From Chryseobacterium sp. PMSZPI (GTDB lineage Bacteria; Bacteroidota; Bacteroidia; Flavobacteriales; Weeksellaceae): a stretch of DNA of 64,000 nucleotides. The position numbers were made by a program, and so were the translations under genes. Positions 46,180-55,992 of the stretch are shown here, one piece after another (positions within the stretch are counted from its first letter, which is position 1; each line of letters begins with the position of its first letter). The notes below the pieces were generated by a model that was not told the DNA's origin, ran no database searches, and saw only the letters and a list, made by a program, of their open reading frames with translations. The DNA is taken from the NCBI RefSeq assembly GCF_002835665.1, contig NZ_PIZV01000056.1:19310-83309 (forward strand), in the 5' to 3' direction.

Positions 46180-47808
46180 ATGTCTAGAAGTCTGATACTT
46201 TTGTTTTTACTGATCATCACTGTTCCTTTATCGGCACAGAAAAAAAGCAGCTTTGAACAGATTTGCGAAAAAACATCTGTTATAACTGCCCATAAAAACC
46301 TCCCCAAAGCAATAAGAACAGCAGATTCTCTTTATATGTCGGCACAAAAGCCGGAAGAGAAGGTAAAGAGTTTAATTCTTTCTTCAGAATTATATCACTA
46401 TGCAGGAGAATTTAAAAAAGCCATATGTTATGGTGAAAATGCCCATTCATTAATCAACCAAATGAATGATCCTGGATGGATGGCCTATATCAGCAGACTA
46501 TTGGCCAAGCAATACCGACAGGTGGGCCTCCGGGAAAGATCAAAAAAGTATATTGTAAAAGGGCTGGAATCTTCAAAACAAATTACAGATCCTCAAAAAA
46601 GAAACGAGATGCTCGGCCTGCTTAACCAGGAAATGGCCTATTATGAAATGGAGCTGGGGAATTATCCTGTTGCCATAAAATATATTGAATCTTCTCTTGA
46701 ATACTTTGCAAAAATAAACAGTCAGAATGAAGATAGGACCGTTGCTGCTTCTTACCAGTTGCTGGGTGATGTCTATTTTAAGCTTAATGATTATACCATA
46801 TCTGAAGATTATTATCGAAAAGCAGAGCAATTGCTGAAAAAAGGAAGTTGTATTTTAGGCTTGGTCTACAATGGACTGGGAGGAATTCGTGTGAAACAGA
46901 AAAATTGGAATGAAGCCGAACTGTATCTTAAAAAGGCTGAAAAAATTGCAGATACTTCAAGAAGTATTAAACTTAAGAAAGCAGTTTATTCTAATATCAA
47001 TGATTATTATGAAGGTACCGGTGACAACTTTAAAGCCTCATTATATGCCGTCAAATATGTAAGAGCATACGACAGCATAGCTGCACGGAATGAAGGGTTT
47101 GGAGTTAAAATCCCTGATAATTCATCAGCAAGTAAAAGTAATAACATAAAAGGAGTACAGATGAGTGTGGCAAAAAATGTTGCCATTGTTATATTGTTTG
47201 TATCACTAGTAGGGCTTATCATATTCATTAGAACGAGACAGAAAAAAATGCGTTCAAAATTCAGAAATATGGTAAGAGCGCAGCTGAAATCCAAACCTAC
47301 CAATAGTAATAGTCAGATTTTAAAGCCACTGAACGATTCTGAATTTTCCAATATTTCTGTGGAAGAAATTGATGACAGTGGAGTAGACCGAAGAAGAAAT
47401 GACTCTCTGATGACTTCAGAGACCGAATCAAAATTATTGGAACTATTAGAAGAATTTGAAAAAGGAAACCTTTATAATAATAAAGGAATGTCTTTGTCTT
47501 TTTTGGCCGGAGAACTTAATACCAATACCAAATATCTTTCCTATGTAATCAATCAGCATAAAAGTGCTGATTTTAAAACCTACATCAATCGTTTAAGGAT
47601 TAATTATATTGTAGACAAACTCATCAATGATGAAAAATACAGACAATATAAAATCAGTATCCTTGCTGATGAATGTGGTTTTTCTTCACACAGTAAATTT
47701 GCTGCGGTATTCAAAGCCGTGACAGATTTTTCTCCCTCCTCTTATATTAAATATCTTGATTCTGAAAATCAGATAGATCATAATGTTCATTTTCACGAAA
47801 ATAGTTAA
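46180..47808 (+). CDS. TPR-membrane-AraC hybrid regulator
   Basis: 542 residues: signal peptide MSRSLILLFLLIITVPLSAQ, a periplasmic TPR region (about 55-300), one membrane helix (VAIVILFVSLVGLIIFI, about 330-348), then a cytoplasmic AraC-type DNA-binding domain (about 430-525, with MSLSFLAGELNTNTKYLSYVI and SILADECGFSSHSKFAAVF as the two helix-turn-helix parts). The layout suggests direct signalling from periplasm to DNA without a kinase. Common in Chryseobacterium; signal and targets unknown. Transcribed alone. Confidence 0.9.
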   Translation: MSRSLILLFLLIITVPLSAQKKSSFEQICEKTSVITAHKNLPKAIRTADSLYMSAQKPEEKVKSLILSSELYHYAGEFKKAICYGENAHSLINQMNDPGWMAYISRLLAKQYRQVGLRERSKKYIVKGLESSKQITDPQKRNEMLGLLNQEMAYYEMELGNYPVAIKYIESSLEYFAKINSQNEDRTVAASYQLLGDVYFKLNDYTISEDYYRKAEQLLKKGSCILGLVYNGLGGIRVKQKNWNEAELYLKKAEKIADTSRSIKLKKAVYSNINDYYEGTGDNFKASLYAVKYVRAYDSIAARNEGFGVKIPDNSSASKSNNIKGVQMSVAKNVAIVILFVSLVGLIIFIRTRQKKMRSKFRNMVRAQLKSKPTNSNSQILKPLNDSEFSNISVEEIDDSGVDRRRNDSLMTSETESKLLELLEEFEKGNLYNNKGMSLSFLAGELNTNTKYLSYVINQHKSADFKTYINRLRINYIVDKLINDEKYRQYKISILADECGFSSHSKFAAVFKAVTDFSPSSYIKYLDSENQIDHNVHFHENS

Positions 47809-47890
47809 ATAGAAGTCTCTTTTTTAATTCTCTATTGCTATTTTCACGAAAATGGATAACCTATTATTTTCTGTAAGACCGCTCCTGTTA

Positions 47891-47898
47891 TATCTTTG
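47891..47898 (+). promoter_or_regulatory. -7 element of a candidate small RNA
   Basis: TATCTTTG, full TAnnTTTG match, with T-rich DNA about 20 bases upstream at 47867. It lies outside any large gene. Confidence 0.5.
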
Positions 47899-47915
47899 CG
47901 ACAGTCTTACAGAAC

Positions 47916-47981
47916 ATGATCACAATCCTACTGAAGCTCATTTCTTTTATCTTTAGCGGAATATTATTTTTCTTGAAATAA
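47916..47981 (+). CDS. Candidate 21-residue hydrophobic peptide
   Basis: ATG 18 bases after a full -7 element; the peptide begins MITILLKLISFIFSGI and ends FFLK, a single membrane helix with Lys at position 7 and at the end. Such peptides occur as type I toxins or membrane regulators, but no relative is recognised. The frame is short enough to arise by chance in AT-rich DNA. Confidence 0.35.
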   Translation: MITILLKLISFIFSGILFFLK

Positions 47982-48105
47982 GGGTAGATACTAAACCAAA
48001 CCATGAAATTTAGATATGGAACGTGTATATTTCATCAATGAAATAGACATAGTTCCTTTTGTTTTTTTTCTAAAACAAAATAGTAAATCAAAGAATATAC
48101 AATAC

Positions 48106-48133
48106 AATCGGGGTTGATTGCCCGGTTTTTTTT
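48106..48133 (+). terminator. Terminator of the candidate small RNA
   Basis: AATCGGG (48106-48112) pairs with CCCGGTT (48121-48127), one G-T pair, 8-base loop, then an unbroken T run to 48133. Confidence 0.7.
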
Positions 48134-48183
48134 CAGTCAAGTTTTTTTAAGTGCAAATCCACAGTTTTCTGTGGATTTGTGAT

Positions 48184-48393
48184 TTATTTAGCTTTAATAC
48201 TATCGGTTTTTGCTTTTGAAGTATCCGGTGTTGCTGGTACCGGTTCAGAGTTAGCGACAGCAGAATCGCCCATTCTGTTTCTTAGTGAATCTTTATCGTG
48301 AGCTGCTTTAAATTCTTCTCTTTTTTCTTTATTTTGAGCACAACTTCCAAGGAAAACGACTCCCAGAATAGCTCCTATCCAGAATTTTTTCAT
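48184..48393 (-). CDS. Small lipoprotein
   Basis: 69 residues from the ATG at 48393. MKKFWIGAILGVVFLGSC is a lipoprotein signal (Cys18). The mature part is charged and then rich in Pro, Ala, Ser and Thr, so probably disordered. A TATATTTG -7 element at 48421-48428 lies inside the longer open frame, supporting the inner start. Function unknown. Confidence 0.7.
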   Translation of the reverse strand: MKKFWIGAILGVVFLGSCAQNKEKREEFKAAHDKDSLRNRMGDSAVANSEPVPATPDTSKAKTDSIKAK

Positions 48394-48420
48394 AATATAT
48401 TTTTTGGTGTTTAATATGAT

Positions 48421-48428
48421 CAAATATA
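48421..48428 (-). promoter_or_regulatory. -7 element of the small lipoprotein gene
   Basis: CAAATATA reads TATATTTG on the minus strand, 27 bases before the start at 48393. Confidence 0.5.
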
Positions 48429-48606
48429 CTAAAATAATAAGATTTTTATTTATGATTGATAGGTTATTATTAGAATAATATTTTTTCATGTAATAAATGA
48501 GAATATTTTACTACTTATTAGAGAGTCTTCAATTGTTGAGAATGAAAACCAATGAAAAACTATTATTCATAACTTTATTTCTCCATCTACATTAAAAAAT
48601 AAGAAT

Positions 48607-50100
48607 ATGAAAAAAGTGATTTACTTATTGAACTTTTTGATAGTTAGTTTAATGTTTAGTCAGGAAACAAAAGAGAATTTAAAAGGCCTTGATGAAGAAA
48701 TCAATAAAATTTTAAATGACTACAAAGCAGTGGGAATATCCGTCGTCATTGTGAAAAATGATAAAATAATCTATTCCAAAGGATACGGATACAGAGATTA
48801 TGAAAATAAGCTTCCTGTAACTTCTAATACCCTTTTCGGGATCGGAAGTAATACTAAACCATTTACATCTGCTTTAATTGGTTTGCTATCCGATGAAAAG
48901 AAAATATCCGTTCAAGACAAACCTTCTCAATATATCCCTTCCCTGGTATTTGCTACAGACAGAATGAATAATTCGATCACAATTGAAGACTTACTGGAGC
49001 ATAGAAGTGGTTTAGGAAGTGTTGACGGAACATATATTTTCTTTCCAGCAGCTAAACGAATAGATCTGATGCAACGACTTCCTTTTTTAAAAGAAAATGG
49101 GGAACCTAAAAATAGTTGGAAGTATAGTAATTTTGGATACCTTATGCTGGGAACAATTGCAGAACAGGTCAATGGTAAAAGTTGGGACGAACTGATTAGA
49201 GATAAAATATTTCTTCCTCTGAAAATGACTAACAGTAACACATCAATTGATGAGATGGTGAAGCAAAAAGACTTTTCTTATCCTTATGGACTGTATCAGC
49301 ATCATATTGAAAAATTGCTATTCCAAAAGCCTGATAATGACAAACCCGGAGCTGCTATTAATAGCTCGGCAACAGATATGGCAAACTGGATCAGGCTTTG
49401 GCTTAATTATGGGAAATTTGAAAATAAATCTCTTCTTTCAAAGGAATTTGCAACCCATGCAATGAGTGCTAAAACAATGATCGACGGAACACCTCCGAAA
49501 GAACCGGATCAAAAAAACTTTTTGTTTGGACACGGCTATGGCTGGTTTACACAGATTTTTAAAGGTCATTATAAAGTTTGGCATTCCGGAGGGGTGTCCG
49601 GTTTTACTTCTGATGTCTTTTTATTTCCGGCAGAAAAGTTTGGTCTTGCGGTATTAACTAATCAACATAATTCTGATTTATCCAATACCATTGCGAATAT
49701 GATCTCCATTCGTATGCTGGGATTGGATCATCAAAAGCCTTATTCTTATGAAAAAGAACAGTATGATATTATAAAGCCGGATAAAAATATTCAAACCGTA
49801 ATTAATGAAAAGAAAAGGTCAACTCATGACCTTGATGCCTATTGTGGAGAATATTCAAATAAAGGATATGGAACTTTTATCATTTCAAAGGAAGGAAATA
49901 GTCTGTATATAACCTTTCCGACATTTAAATTTATACTGGTACATCGTCAGTATGATCTTTTTTCATCAAAGCTGACCGAAGAAGTACCACAACAGATGAA
50001 TCCTGATTTCGACTTTAATTTTACACTTGATGATAAAGGAAATGTAAATGGAGTAGTGATGGATATGCAAGGAGGAACTACTTTTAAGAAAATAAAATAA
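48607..50100 (+). CDS. Exported serine beta-lactamase-like hydrolase
   Basis: 497 residues with signal peptide MKKVIYLLNFLIVSLMFSQ. The class C/esterase motifs are Ser81-Asn-Thr-Lys84, Tyr173-Ser-Asn175 and His326-Ser-Gly. A C-terminal domain of about 100 residues follows (DLDAYCGEYSNKGYGTFIISKEG). Such proteins are usually peptidases or esterases of periplasmic substrates; beta-lactam hydrolysis is not implied. Single gene. Confidence 0.92.
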   Translation: MKKVIYLLNFLIVSLMFSQETKENLKGLDEEINKILNDYKAVGISVVIVKNDKIIYSKGYGYRDYENKLPVTSNTLFGIGSNTKPFTSALIGLLSDEKKISVQDKPSQYIPSLVFATDRMNNSITIEDLLEHRSGLGSVDGTYIFFPAAKRIDLMQRLPFLKENGEPKNSWKYSNFGYLMLGTIAEQVNGKSWDELIRDKIFLPLKMTNSNTSIDEMVKQKDFSYPYGLYQHHIEKLLFQKPDNDKPGAAINSSATDMANWIRLWLNYGKFENKSLLSKEFATHAMSAKTMIDGTPPKEPDQKNFLFGHGYGWFTQIFKGHYKVWHSGGVSGFTSDVFLFPAEKFGLAVLTNQHNSDLSNTIANMISIRMLGLDHQKPYSYEKEQYDIIKPDKNIQTVINEKKRSTHDLDAYCGEYSNKGYGTFIISKEGNSLYITFPTFKFILVHRQYDLFSSKLTEEVPQQMNPDFDFNFTLDDKGNVNGVVMDMQGGTTFKKIK

Positions 50101-50101
50101 A

Positions 50102-50132
50102 AAAATCTGCAGCGCTTTCATCTGCAGATTTT
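50102..50132 (+). terminator. Terminator of the serine hydrolase gene
   Basis: AAAATCTGCAG (50102-50112) pairs perfectly with CTGCAGATTTT (50122-50132). Confidence 0.8.
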
Positions 50133-50159
50133 CCATTTTAAATTGAACGTTATATAATT

Positions 50160-50381
50160 CTACTTGACAGGAGAGGTGACCATTGAATCTCTTTTCATCT
50201 TGATACTGTCAGGATTCGTCATTTTTGTAGTCATGGTATCGGTTGTGCTAGGTGATACACTTTTTCGTGTAGTATCTATCGCTGTTGAATCACGATTACT
50301 TGTTGACATAGATGATTCTTTGGTTCCACAGCCCACTGCAAATATTCCTATTCCGATGGCTGTTAGCAATAACTTTTTCAT
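50160..50381 (-). CDS. Small Ser/Thr-rich lipoprotein
   Basis: 73 residues. MKKLLLTAIGIGIFAVGC is a lipoprotein signal (Cys18). The mature part is low-complexity (Ser, Thr, Met, Lys, Asp), probably disordered. Similar in style to the lipoprotein at 48184. Function unknown. Confidence 0.65.
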   Translation of the reverse strand: MKKLLLTAIGIGIFAVGCGTKESSMSTSNRDSTAIDTTRKSVSPSTTDTMTTKMTNPDSIKMKRDSMVTSPVK

Positions 50382-50409
50382 ACTATTTTATTTTGGGGTG
50401 TACAGATGA

Positions 50410-50735
50410 AAAAACAACTATTATTCCTAATAAGGGTAGGGAAGTCGTAAAATATAGGTAAAGTTTGTTAAAAGATGTTAGGTAAGCTAGGGTGGGAGGG
50501 TTTGAGAGTGCTAGAGTATTAGAGTGAGAGGGTGTGGGTATTAGTATTAGGGGAAGATAGGAGATAATAGACGAATAGATGAGAGACATTGCAGACTTAA
50601 GAGGCTATGGCCTATTTTGCTTTGCAAATGAATAGTGATGAAAGAAAAAAAACTCAATCATCAATGAAAGGATGATAATCTTAAACTTTAAACATTCTCA
50701 CTCTAAAACTCTCCTACTCTCAAACCCTCAAACTC
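50410..50735. repeat. Low-complexity spacer with CTCTCAAACCCTC words
   Basis: G-rich words (GAGAGTGCTAGAGTATTAGAG, from about 50501) are followed by a C-rich set (CTCTAAAACTCTCCTACTCTC, from about 50701). Read inverted, the second half matches the spacer at 60330 in word order: GAGAGT, TTTAAAGTTTAA, a TTGC..GCAA word. Open frames at 50383-50589 and 50672-50923 are products of the repeats. Confidence 0.6.
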
Positions 50736-50750
50736 GAAACTTCCACAAAA

Positions 50751-50780
50751 AAAGCCCCGAAACCGAAATTCCGAGGCTTT
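50751..50780 (-). terminator. Terminator of pruA
   Basis: AAAGCCCCG (50751-50759) pairs with CGAGGCTTT (50772-50780) with one mismatch that becomes G-T in RNA; A-rich DNA at the left reads as Ts on the minus strand. Confidence 0.7.
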
Positions 50781-50831
50781 ATTTAAAAAACAGGCAACAA
50801 TTATTCATTACCTATTACTCATTACTTATAA

Positions 50832-52457
50832 TTACCCTAGGTATGGATATTTGTAGTCTTTTGGAGAAACGAAAGTTTCTTTCACGCTTCTTACAGATGT
50901 CCATCTTAGGAGGTTCATTTTAGAACCGGCTTTATCGTTAGTTCCTGAAGCTCTACCACCACCGAAAGGCTGTTGTCCTACTACGGCACCAGTTGGCTTG
51001 TCGTTGATGTAGAAGTTACCTGATGCATTTTCTAAAGCTTTGTAAGCTTCAGCGATTGCGTAACGGTCTTGAGAGAATACAGAACCTGTCAATGAATATG
51101 GAGAGGAAGAATCCACTACTTTAAGAGTTTCTTTCCAGTCTGCATCTTCATAAACAAATACAGAAAGGATTGGACCGAAGATCTCTTCTACCATACTTTC
51201 GTATTGAGGGTTTGTAGTTTCGATTACTGTCGGGTGTACAAACCATCCTTTAGCATCGTCATATTTTCCACCGATTGCCACAGTAGCTTCACCTGAAGCA
51301 TTCGCTCTGTCGATGTATCCTTTACACTTCTCGAACGAATTTTTGTCAATTACTGCGTTAACGAAGTTAGATGGATCTTCAGGAGAACCGATTTTAATCG
51401 TTGCCATCTGAGCTTCCATTACTTTTTTCACATCAGCCCAAAGAGACTTAGGAACATAAGCTCTTGAAGCTGCAGAACATTTTTGCCCTTGGTATTCAAA
51501 AGCTCCTCTAACTAGAGCAGTCGCTACTGCTTCAACGTTTGCAGACGGGTGAGCAATTACAAAGTCCTTACCACCAGTTTCCCCAACGATTCTTGGATAT
51601 GTTCTGTAGTTGTGGATATTATCACCGATCATTTTCCACATTCCCTGGAATACTTTTGTAGATCCAGTAAAGTGAAGACCTGCGAAATCTTTGTGAGCTA
51701 ATACTTTCTCAGCAGTTTCTTTACCATCAGTAAAGATCATGTTGATAACTCCGGCAGGAAGACCAGCCTCAATTAAAACATCCATGATTACTTTTGCAGA
51801 ATAAACCTGCTTATCAGAAGGCTTCCATACTACAACATTTCCTAACATTGCCATACAAGTAGGAAGGTTTCCTGAAATCGCTGTAAAGTTGAATGGAGTT
51901 ACTGCAAAACAGAACCCTTCTAATGGTCTGTATTCAACACGGTTCCAGATTCCATTATCAGAAACAGGTTGTTCAGCATACATTTCTGTCATAAACTCTA
52001 CGTTGAATCTTAAGAAGTCGATGAACTCACAAGCAGAGTCAATTTCAGCCTGATGTACATTTTTAGACTGTCCGATCATTGTAGCTGCATTGATTACGTC
52101 TCTGTAAGGACCAGCCAATAGATCAGCTGCCTTTAAGAAAATTGCTGCACGTTGTTCCCAACCTAGTGCATTCCATGCTTCTTTAGCTGCCAATGCCGCA
52201 TTGATAGCGTCATCCACATGCTGCATACCACCCTGGTAGTAAAATCCGAAGTCATGAGCATGATCCTGAGGAGACTGAAGTTGTACTTTTTTGTCAGTTT
52301 TTACTTCTTTTCCGTTGATGATCATTGGGATTTCAACCTTCTCAGCCCACATCTTTTTATAGGTGTCGATAAGGCTTTTAACTTCTGGAGATCCCGGTTC
52401 ATATGAATTTACCGGCTCGTTTACCGCTAATGGTACTTGCGAAATTGCTTTTGACAT
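50832..52457 (-). CDS. pruA: 1-pyrroline-5-carboxylate dehydrogenase
   Basis: 541 residues from the ATG at 52457. Aldehyde dehydrogenase motifs: FTGSTKVF (263-270), GETGGKDF with general base Glu293, and GQKCSAA with nucleophile Cys327. It oxidises pyrroline-5-carboxylate (glutamate semialdehyde) to glutamate in proline degradation, with NAD. A longer frame to 52499 would include the -7 element TAAATTTG (52497-52504), so the inner start is used. No proline dehydrogenase gene is in the window. Confidence 0.95.
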   Translation of the reverse strand: MSKAISQVPLAVNEPVNSYEPGSPEVKSLIDTYKKMWAEKVEIPMIINGKEVKTDKKVQLQSPQDHAHDFGFYYQGGMQHVDDAINAALAAKEAWNALGWEQRAAIFLKAADLLAGPYRDVINAATMIGQSKNVHQAEIDSACEFIDFLRFNVEFMTEMYAEQPVSDNGIWNRVEYRPLEGFCFAVTPFNFTAISGNLPTCMAMLGNVVVWKPSDKQVYSAKVIMDVLIEAGLPAGVINMIFTDGKETAEKVLAHKDFAGLHFTGSTKVFQGMWKMIGDNIHNYRTYPRIVGETGGKDFVIAHPSANVEAVATALVRGAFEYQGQKCSAASRAYVPKSLWADVKKVMEAQMATIKIGSPEDPSNFVNAVIDKNSFEKCKGYIDRANASGEATVAIGGKYDDAKGWFVHPTVIETTNPQYESMVEEIFGPILSVFVYEDADWKETLKVVDSSSPYSLTGSVFSQDRYAIAEAYKALENASGNFYINDKPTGAVVGQQPFGGGRASGTNDKAGSKMNLLRWTSVRSVKETFVSPKDYKYPYLG

Positions 52458-52496
52458 ATTACGTTGTATTATTTTTTTATTAAAAGTATATGTATA

Positions 52497-52504
52497 CAAA
52501 TTTA
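52497..52504 (-). promoter_or_regulatory. -7 element of pruA
   Basis: CAAATTTA reads TAAATTTG on the minus strand, 39 bases before the start. The rest of 52505-52860 is AT-rich and shows no gene. Confidence 0.5.
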
Positions 52505-52860
52505 CGATAATTATAAGGAAAGAAAAAATAGTGCTTCTTTTTGTAAAATAAAATTTATTATTAATTAATGTGTGGATTATATCATTTTTTTAACATAAAA
52601 TATTGAAGATGTTTAATGCATTTATTGAAATCTTTAAATGGAAAGGAAAAATCGTTTAAGCTGTTATAATTGTGGGAATTGAGACAATAAAATAGTTGTC
52701 ATAGTTGTTGGATGGCTATTAAGTGTTGTAAACAAGGGATTTATGGGGAAATGTGAAATTTAGTTAAAATTACATTTGTTGCGATTTTGAACATTTTAAA
52801 TAATTTTTTTGATAGCCTATAATTTCGGATTATTCTAATTTTACACCATTATTAACAGGT

Positions 52861-53226
52861 ATGAAAAAAAGAGTCATATTTTTCTCTTTTATATTATTTT
52901 TCTCAGCTTTATGTGCAGGCCTTTTTGCACATAAAGGGAAAACTCAATCATACTCTGATTTCTTATCAAAAATTCATCTCCTTCAACAAAAATCGGATCA
53001 ACAGACTCAGCCTGAAATGTATAGCTTTTCAGACGCACAGGATGTTCAGGATTCCAACGATTGGGAGAAAGTAAAATTTGATTATTCCATACTTGCACAG
53101 CAGTGGCTCAATTACTTCTTTGCAAAGTATACTTTTAATACTTCGGTTGCGGCCGTTCAAAACCGTGTTTATATTACAGCACCAAGGTACATTCTGTACC
53201 ATGCCTTGCAGATAGCGGGCTGCTAA
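52861..53226 (+). CDS. Exported hypothetical protein upstream of urease
   Basis: 121 residues. The first 23 (MKKRVIFFSFILFFSALCAGLFA) are a signal peptide. The mature part has no recognised domain; one Cys at the end (IAGC). It lies 156 bases before ureA on the same strand, so it may share a transcript with the urease genes. A role in urea use is only suggested by position. Confidence 0.5.
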   Translation: MKKRVIFFSFILFFSALCAGLFAHKGKTQSYSDFLSKIHLLQQKSDQQTQPEMYSFSDAQDVQDSNDWEKVKFDYSILAQQWLNYFFAKYTFNTSVAAVQNRVYITAPRYILYHALQIAGC

Positions 53227-53382
53227 TCTTGTTTTTATAATTTCTAATGATTTGTTATGGTCTGTATTTTACAATACTGATCCGTACGCATCATTTTCCC
53301 TTTTTACATTTTTGAACCTATCTATTTGTCTTTTCAGAAAGATGAACAGGATATCGTTTGTCCAATTTTAAATAAAAATACT

Positions 53383-53685
53383 ATGCACTTAACACCGAGA
53401 GAAACGGAAAAGCTTATGCTATTTCTGGCAGGAGAGCTGGCTCTAAAAAGAAAGGCGAGAGGCCTTAAATTAAACTACCCAGAATCAATCGCATTGATCA
53501 GTCACTTTTTGCTTGAAGGAGCAAGAGACGGAAAAAAAGTAGCTGAACTGATGCAGGAAGGCGCTAATCTTTTAACTAAAGATGATGTAATGCCTGGCGT
53601 GGCAGAAATGATCCACGATGTTCAGATTGAGGCTACATTCCCTGATGGAACGAAGCTGGTAACCGTACACAACCCAATCCGTTAA
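53383..53685 (+). CDS. ureA: Urease subunit gamma
   Basis: 100 residues from the ATG at 53383; a longer frame to 53326 adds 19 residues that no UreA has. [20 protein letters not shown] and [28 protein letters not shown] are the family ends. It is the small structural subunit of the nickel urease. 12 bases before ureB. Confidence 0.97.
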   Translation: MHLTPRETEKLMLFLAGELALKRKARGLKLNYPESIALISHFLLEGARDGKKVAELMQEGANLLTKDDVMPGVAEMIHDVQIEATFPDGTKLVTVHNPIR

Positions 53686-53697
53686 TTCCTATTGATT

Positions 53698-54066
53698 ATG
53701 ATACCAGGAGAAATTTTTGTAAAAGAAGGCACTATTATCTGCAATGAAGGCAGAGAAACTGTAAAGATCAAAGTAACCAATACAGGAGACCGTCCTATTC
53801 AGGTAGGTTCACACTTCCATTTTTTCGAAGTAAACAAAGCAATGAGCTTTGACCGTGAAAAAGCTTTCGGAAAGAGACTGAATATTGTAGCAAGTACTGC
53901 AGTACGTTTCGAACCGGGAGAAGAAAAAGAAGTGGAATTGGTAGAAATAGGAGGAACCAAAAAAGCAATGGGCTTCAATAACCTTGTTGATGGCCAGGTA
54001 GATTCTGAAGATCAGAAAAAAGTAAGCCTTGCAAAAGTTCAGGAGTTAAACTTTAAAAATCAGTAA
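53698..54066 (+). CDS. ureB: Urease subunit beta
   Basis: 122 residues from ATG 53698. An in-frame TTG at 53692 is not needed: [11 protein letters not shown] is the standard UreB start. [21 protein letters not shown] is the family signature. Structural subunit; separated from ureC by one base. Confidence 0.97.
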   Translation: MIPGEIFVKEGTIICNEGRETVKIKVTNTGDRPIQVGSHFHFFEVNKAMSFDREKAFGKRLNIVASTAVRFEPGEEKEVELVEIGGTKKAMGFNNLVDGQVDSEDQKKVSLAKVQELNFKNQ

Positions 54067-54067
54067 G

Positions 54068-55789
54068 ATGAGCTTAAACGTAGACAGAAAACAATACGCC
54101 AATATATTAGGGCCTACAGCCGGAGATAAAATCAGACTGGGAGACACTGAAATTATTATTGAAATCGAAAAAGATTTCACGCATTACGGAGACGAAGCCG
54201 TTTTCGGAGGAGGTAAAACCGTACGTGATGGTATGGGACAGAATGTTACTGCTAAAAGAGATGAAGGGGTTCTTGACCTTTGTATCACAGGTGCAGTAAT
54301 CATCGATCACTGGGGAATTGTAAAAGGTGATATCGGAATTAAAGACGGTAAAATCGTAGGAATCGGTAAAGCAGGAAACCCTGATACGATGGATGGAGTA
54401 TCTCCGAACATGATCATCGGTGCTTCTACTGAAGTTCACGGTGGAAAAGGATATATTGTAACTGCGGGAGGTATTGATACCCACATTCATTACATCTGTC
54501 CGCAACAGATCGAAACCTCTTTATATAGTGGTATCACAACTATGATTGGAGGAGGAACAGGACCAAATGATGGAACAAACGCTACAACGGTAACTCCGGG
54601 TAGATTCAACATGCAGAAAATGCTTGAAGCAGCAGAAGAATATCCAATGAACTTAGGATTCTTCGGGAAAGGAAACTGTTCTGCAGAAGAGCCTATCGAA
54701 GAGCAGGTTGAAGCGGGTGCTTTAGGAGTAAAAATCCACGAAGACTGGGGAGCAACGCCTGCAACGATTGATGCCGCTTTAAAAGTAGCAGATAAATACG
54801 ACGTTCAGGTGGCTATCCACACTGATACATTAAATGAAGGAGGATTCCTGGAAGATACAATGAGAGCGATCAACGGAAGAGTAATCCACACATTCCATAC
54901 GGAAGGTGCTGGCGGAGGCCACGCGCCGGACATCATCAAAGCAGCGATGTATCCAAACGTATTACCGGCTTCTACAAACCCTACACGTCCTTATACCGTT
55001 AATACCATTGATGAGCACTTAGATATGTTGATGGTTTGCCATCACCTGAGTAAAAACATTCCTGAAGACGTAGCATTTGCAGATTCGCGTATCCGTCCTG
55101 AAACGATTGCAGCAGAAGATATCCTTCATGATATGGGAGTTTTCAGTATCATGAGTTCTGACTCTCAGGCTATGGGTAGACCAGGGGAAGTGATCACAAG
55201 AACCTGGCAAACTGCAAGCAAAATGAAGGAGCAAAGAGGTGATTTAGCAGAAGATAAAGATCACGGGAATGACAATTATCGTGCAAAAAGATATGTGGCT
55301 AAATATACCATCAACCCTGCTATTGCACATGGTATTTCAGAATATGTGGGATCTATTGAAGAAGGAAAATTAGCGGATTTGGTCATCTGGAAACCGGCAT
55401 TATTTGGAGTAAAACCTGAAATGATTGTAAAAGGAGGATTTGTAATTGCTGCAAAAATGGGAGATCCTAACGCTTCTATTCCTACCCCACAGCCAATTAT
55501 TTACAGAAATATGTTTGGAGCTCACGGAAAAGCAAAATATGGTATCTGTGCGAACTTCGTTTCTCAGATTTCTATCGACAACGGAACGATTGCTTCTTAC
55601 GGCTTAGAAAAAATGATTCTTCCGGTAAAAAACTGTAGAAATATTGGTAAAAAAGATCTTATCCATAACGATAAGACTCCTTTAATTGAAGTGAATCCTG
55701 AAAACTATAAAGTAACGGTAGACGGTGAATACATCACTTGTGAGCCGGCAGAAACACTTCCTTTAACACAGTTGTATTACTTGTTCTAA
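54068..55789 (+). CDS. ureC: Urease subunit alpha (catalytic)
   Basis: 573 residues. All nickel and catalytic residues are in place, each five positions after the Klebsiella numbering: His139 and His141 (THIH), carbamylated Lys222 (GVKIHEDWG), His251, His277, catalytic His325 (CHHLS) and Asp365 (MSSDSQ). It hydrolyses urea to ammonia and carbamate in the cytoplasm. Starts one base after the ureB stop. The accessory genes follow after a 203-base gap with a palindromic repeat. Confidence 0.98.
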   Translation: MSLNVDRKQYANILGPTAGDKIRLGDTEIIIEIEKDFTHYGDEAVFGGGKTVRDGMGQNVTAKRDEGVLDLCITGAVIIDHWGIVKGDIGIKDGKIVGIGKAGNPDTMDGVSPNMIIGASTEVHGGKGYIVTAGGIDTHIHYICPQQIETSLYSGITTMIGGGTGPNDGTNATTVTPGRFNMQKMLEAAEEYPMNLGFFGKGNCSAEEPIEEQVEAGALGVKIHEDWGATPATIDAALKVADKYDVQVAIHTDTLNEGGFLEDTMRAINGRVIHTFHTEGAGGGHAPDIIKAAMYPNVLPASTNPTRPYTVNTIDEHLDMLMVCHHLSKNIPEDVAFADSRIRPETIAAEDILHDMGVFSIMSSDSQAMGRPGEVITRTWQTASKMKEQRGDLAEDKDHGNDNYRAKRYVAKYTINPAIAHGISEYVGSIEEGKLADLVIWKPALFGVKPEMIVKGGFVIAAKMGDPNASIPTPQPIIYRNMFGAHGKAKYGICANFVSQISIDNGTIASYGLEKMILPVKNCRNIGKKDLIHNDKTPLIEVNPENYKVTVDGEYITCEPAETLPLTQLYYLF

Positions 55790-55805
55790 GATAAATTTTA
55801 AAGCA

Positions 55806-55928
55806 GAGTGTCTGAAAATGTCATTCTGACGAAGGAAGAATCTCCTTGATAACTCTATTGAGATTCTTCACTACATTATATTTCGTTCAGAATGACAAAA
55901 GCCAAATAATTTGAATTTTCAGGCACTC
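55806..55928. repeat. REP-like palindromic element (123 bp) in the urease cluster
   Basis: GAGTGTCTGAAAA (55806-55818) pairs with TTTTCAGGCACTC (55916-55928), one mismatch; inside, TGTCATTCTGACGAAG and CGTTCAGAATGACA pair too. Same family as 7115-7247. In RNA it would form a long hairpin between ureC and the next gene. Confidence 0.85.
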
Positions 55929-55992
55929 CCTTTATTTATTATTTAAAATTGATCACCATAGAATGTAAAACAATTATAGAACTAAGTTTAGA

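Larger units (their letters stand above)
47899..48133 (+). ncRNA. Candidate structured small RNA of about 230 nt
   Basis: From the -7 element to a hairpin terminator there is a compact unit: a 21-codon frame (47916-47981), a stem ATTTCAT/ATGAAAT (48029-48035 with 48038-48044) enclosed by GGAAC/GTTCC (48018-48022 with 48052-48056), and a stem TTTTGTTTT/AAAACAAAA (48057-48065 with 48072-48080). No known RNA family is recognised. Existence as a transcript is inferred. Confidence 0.45.

Noticed and set aside
48607..50100. Beta-lactam resistance gene
   Set aside because: SxxK, YxN and HxG motifs also occur in the far more common peptidase/esterase relatives, and the C-terminal extra domain fits those better.
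50383..50923. Two open frames (68 and 83 codons) near the pruA end
   Set aside because: Both are made by low-complexity CTCTC/GAGAG words, and the second is antisense to pruA.
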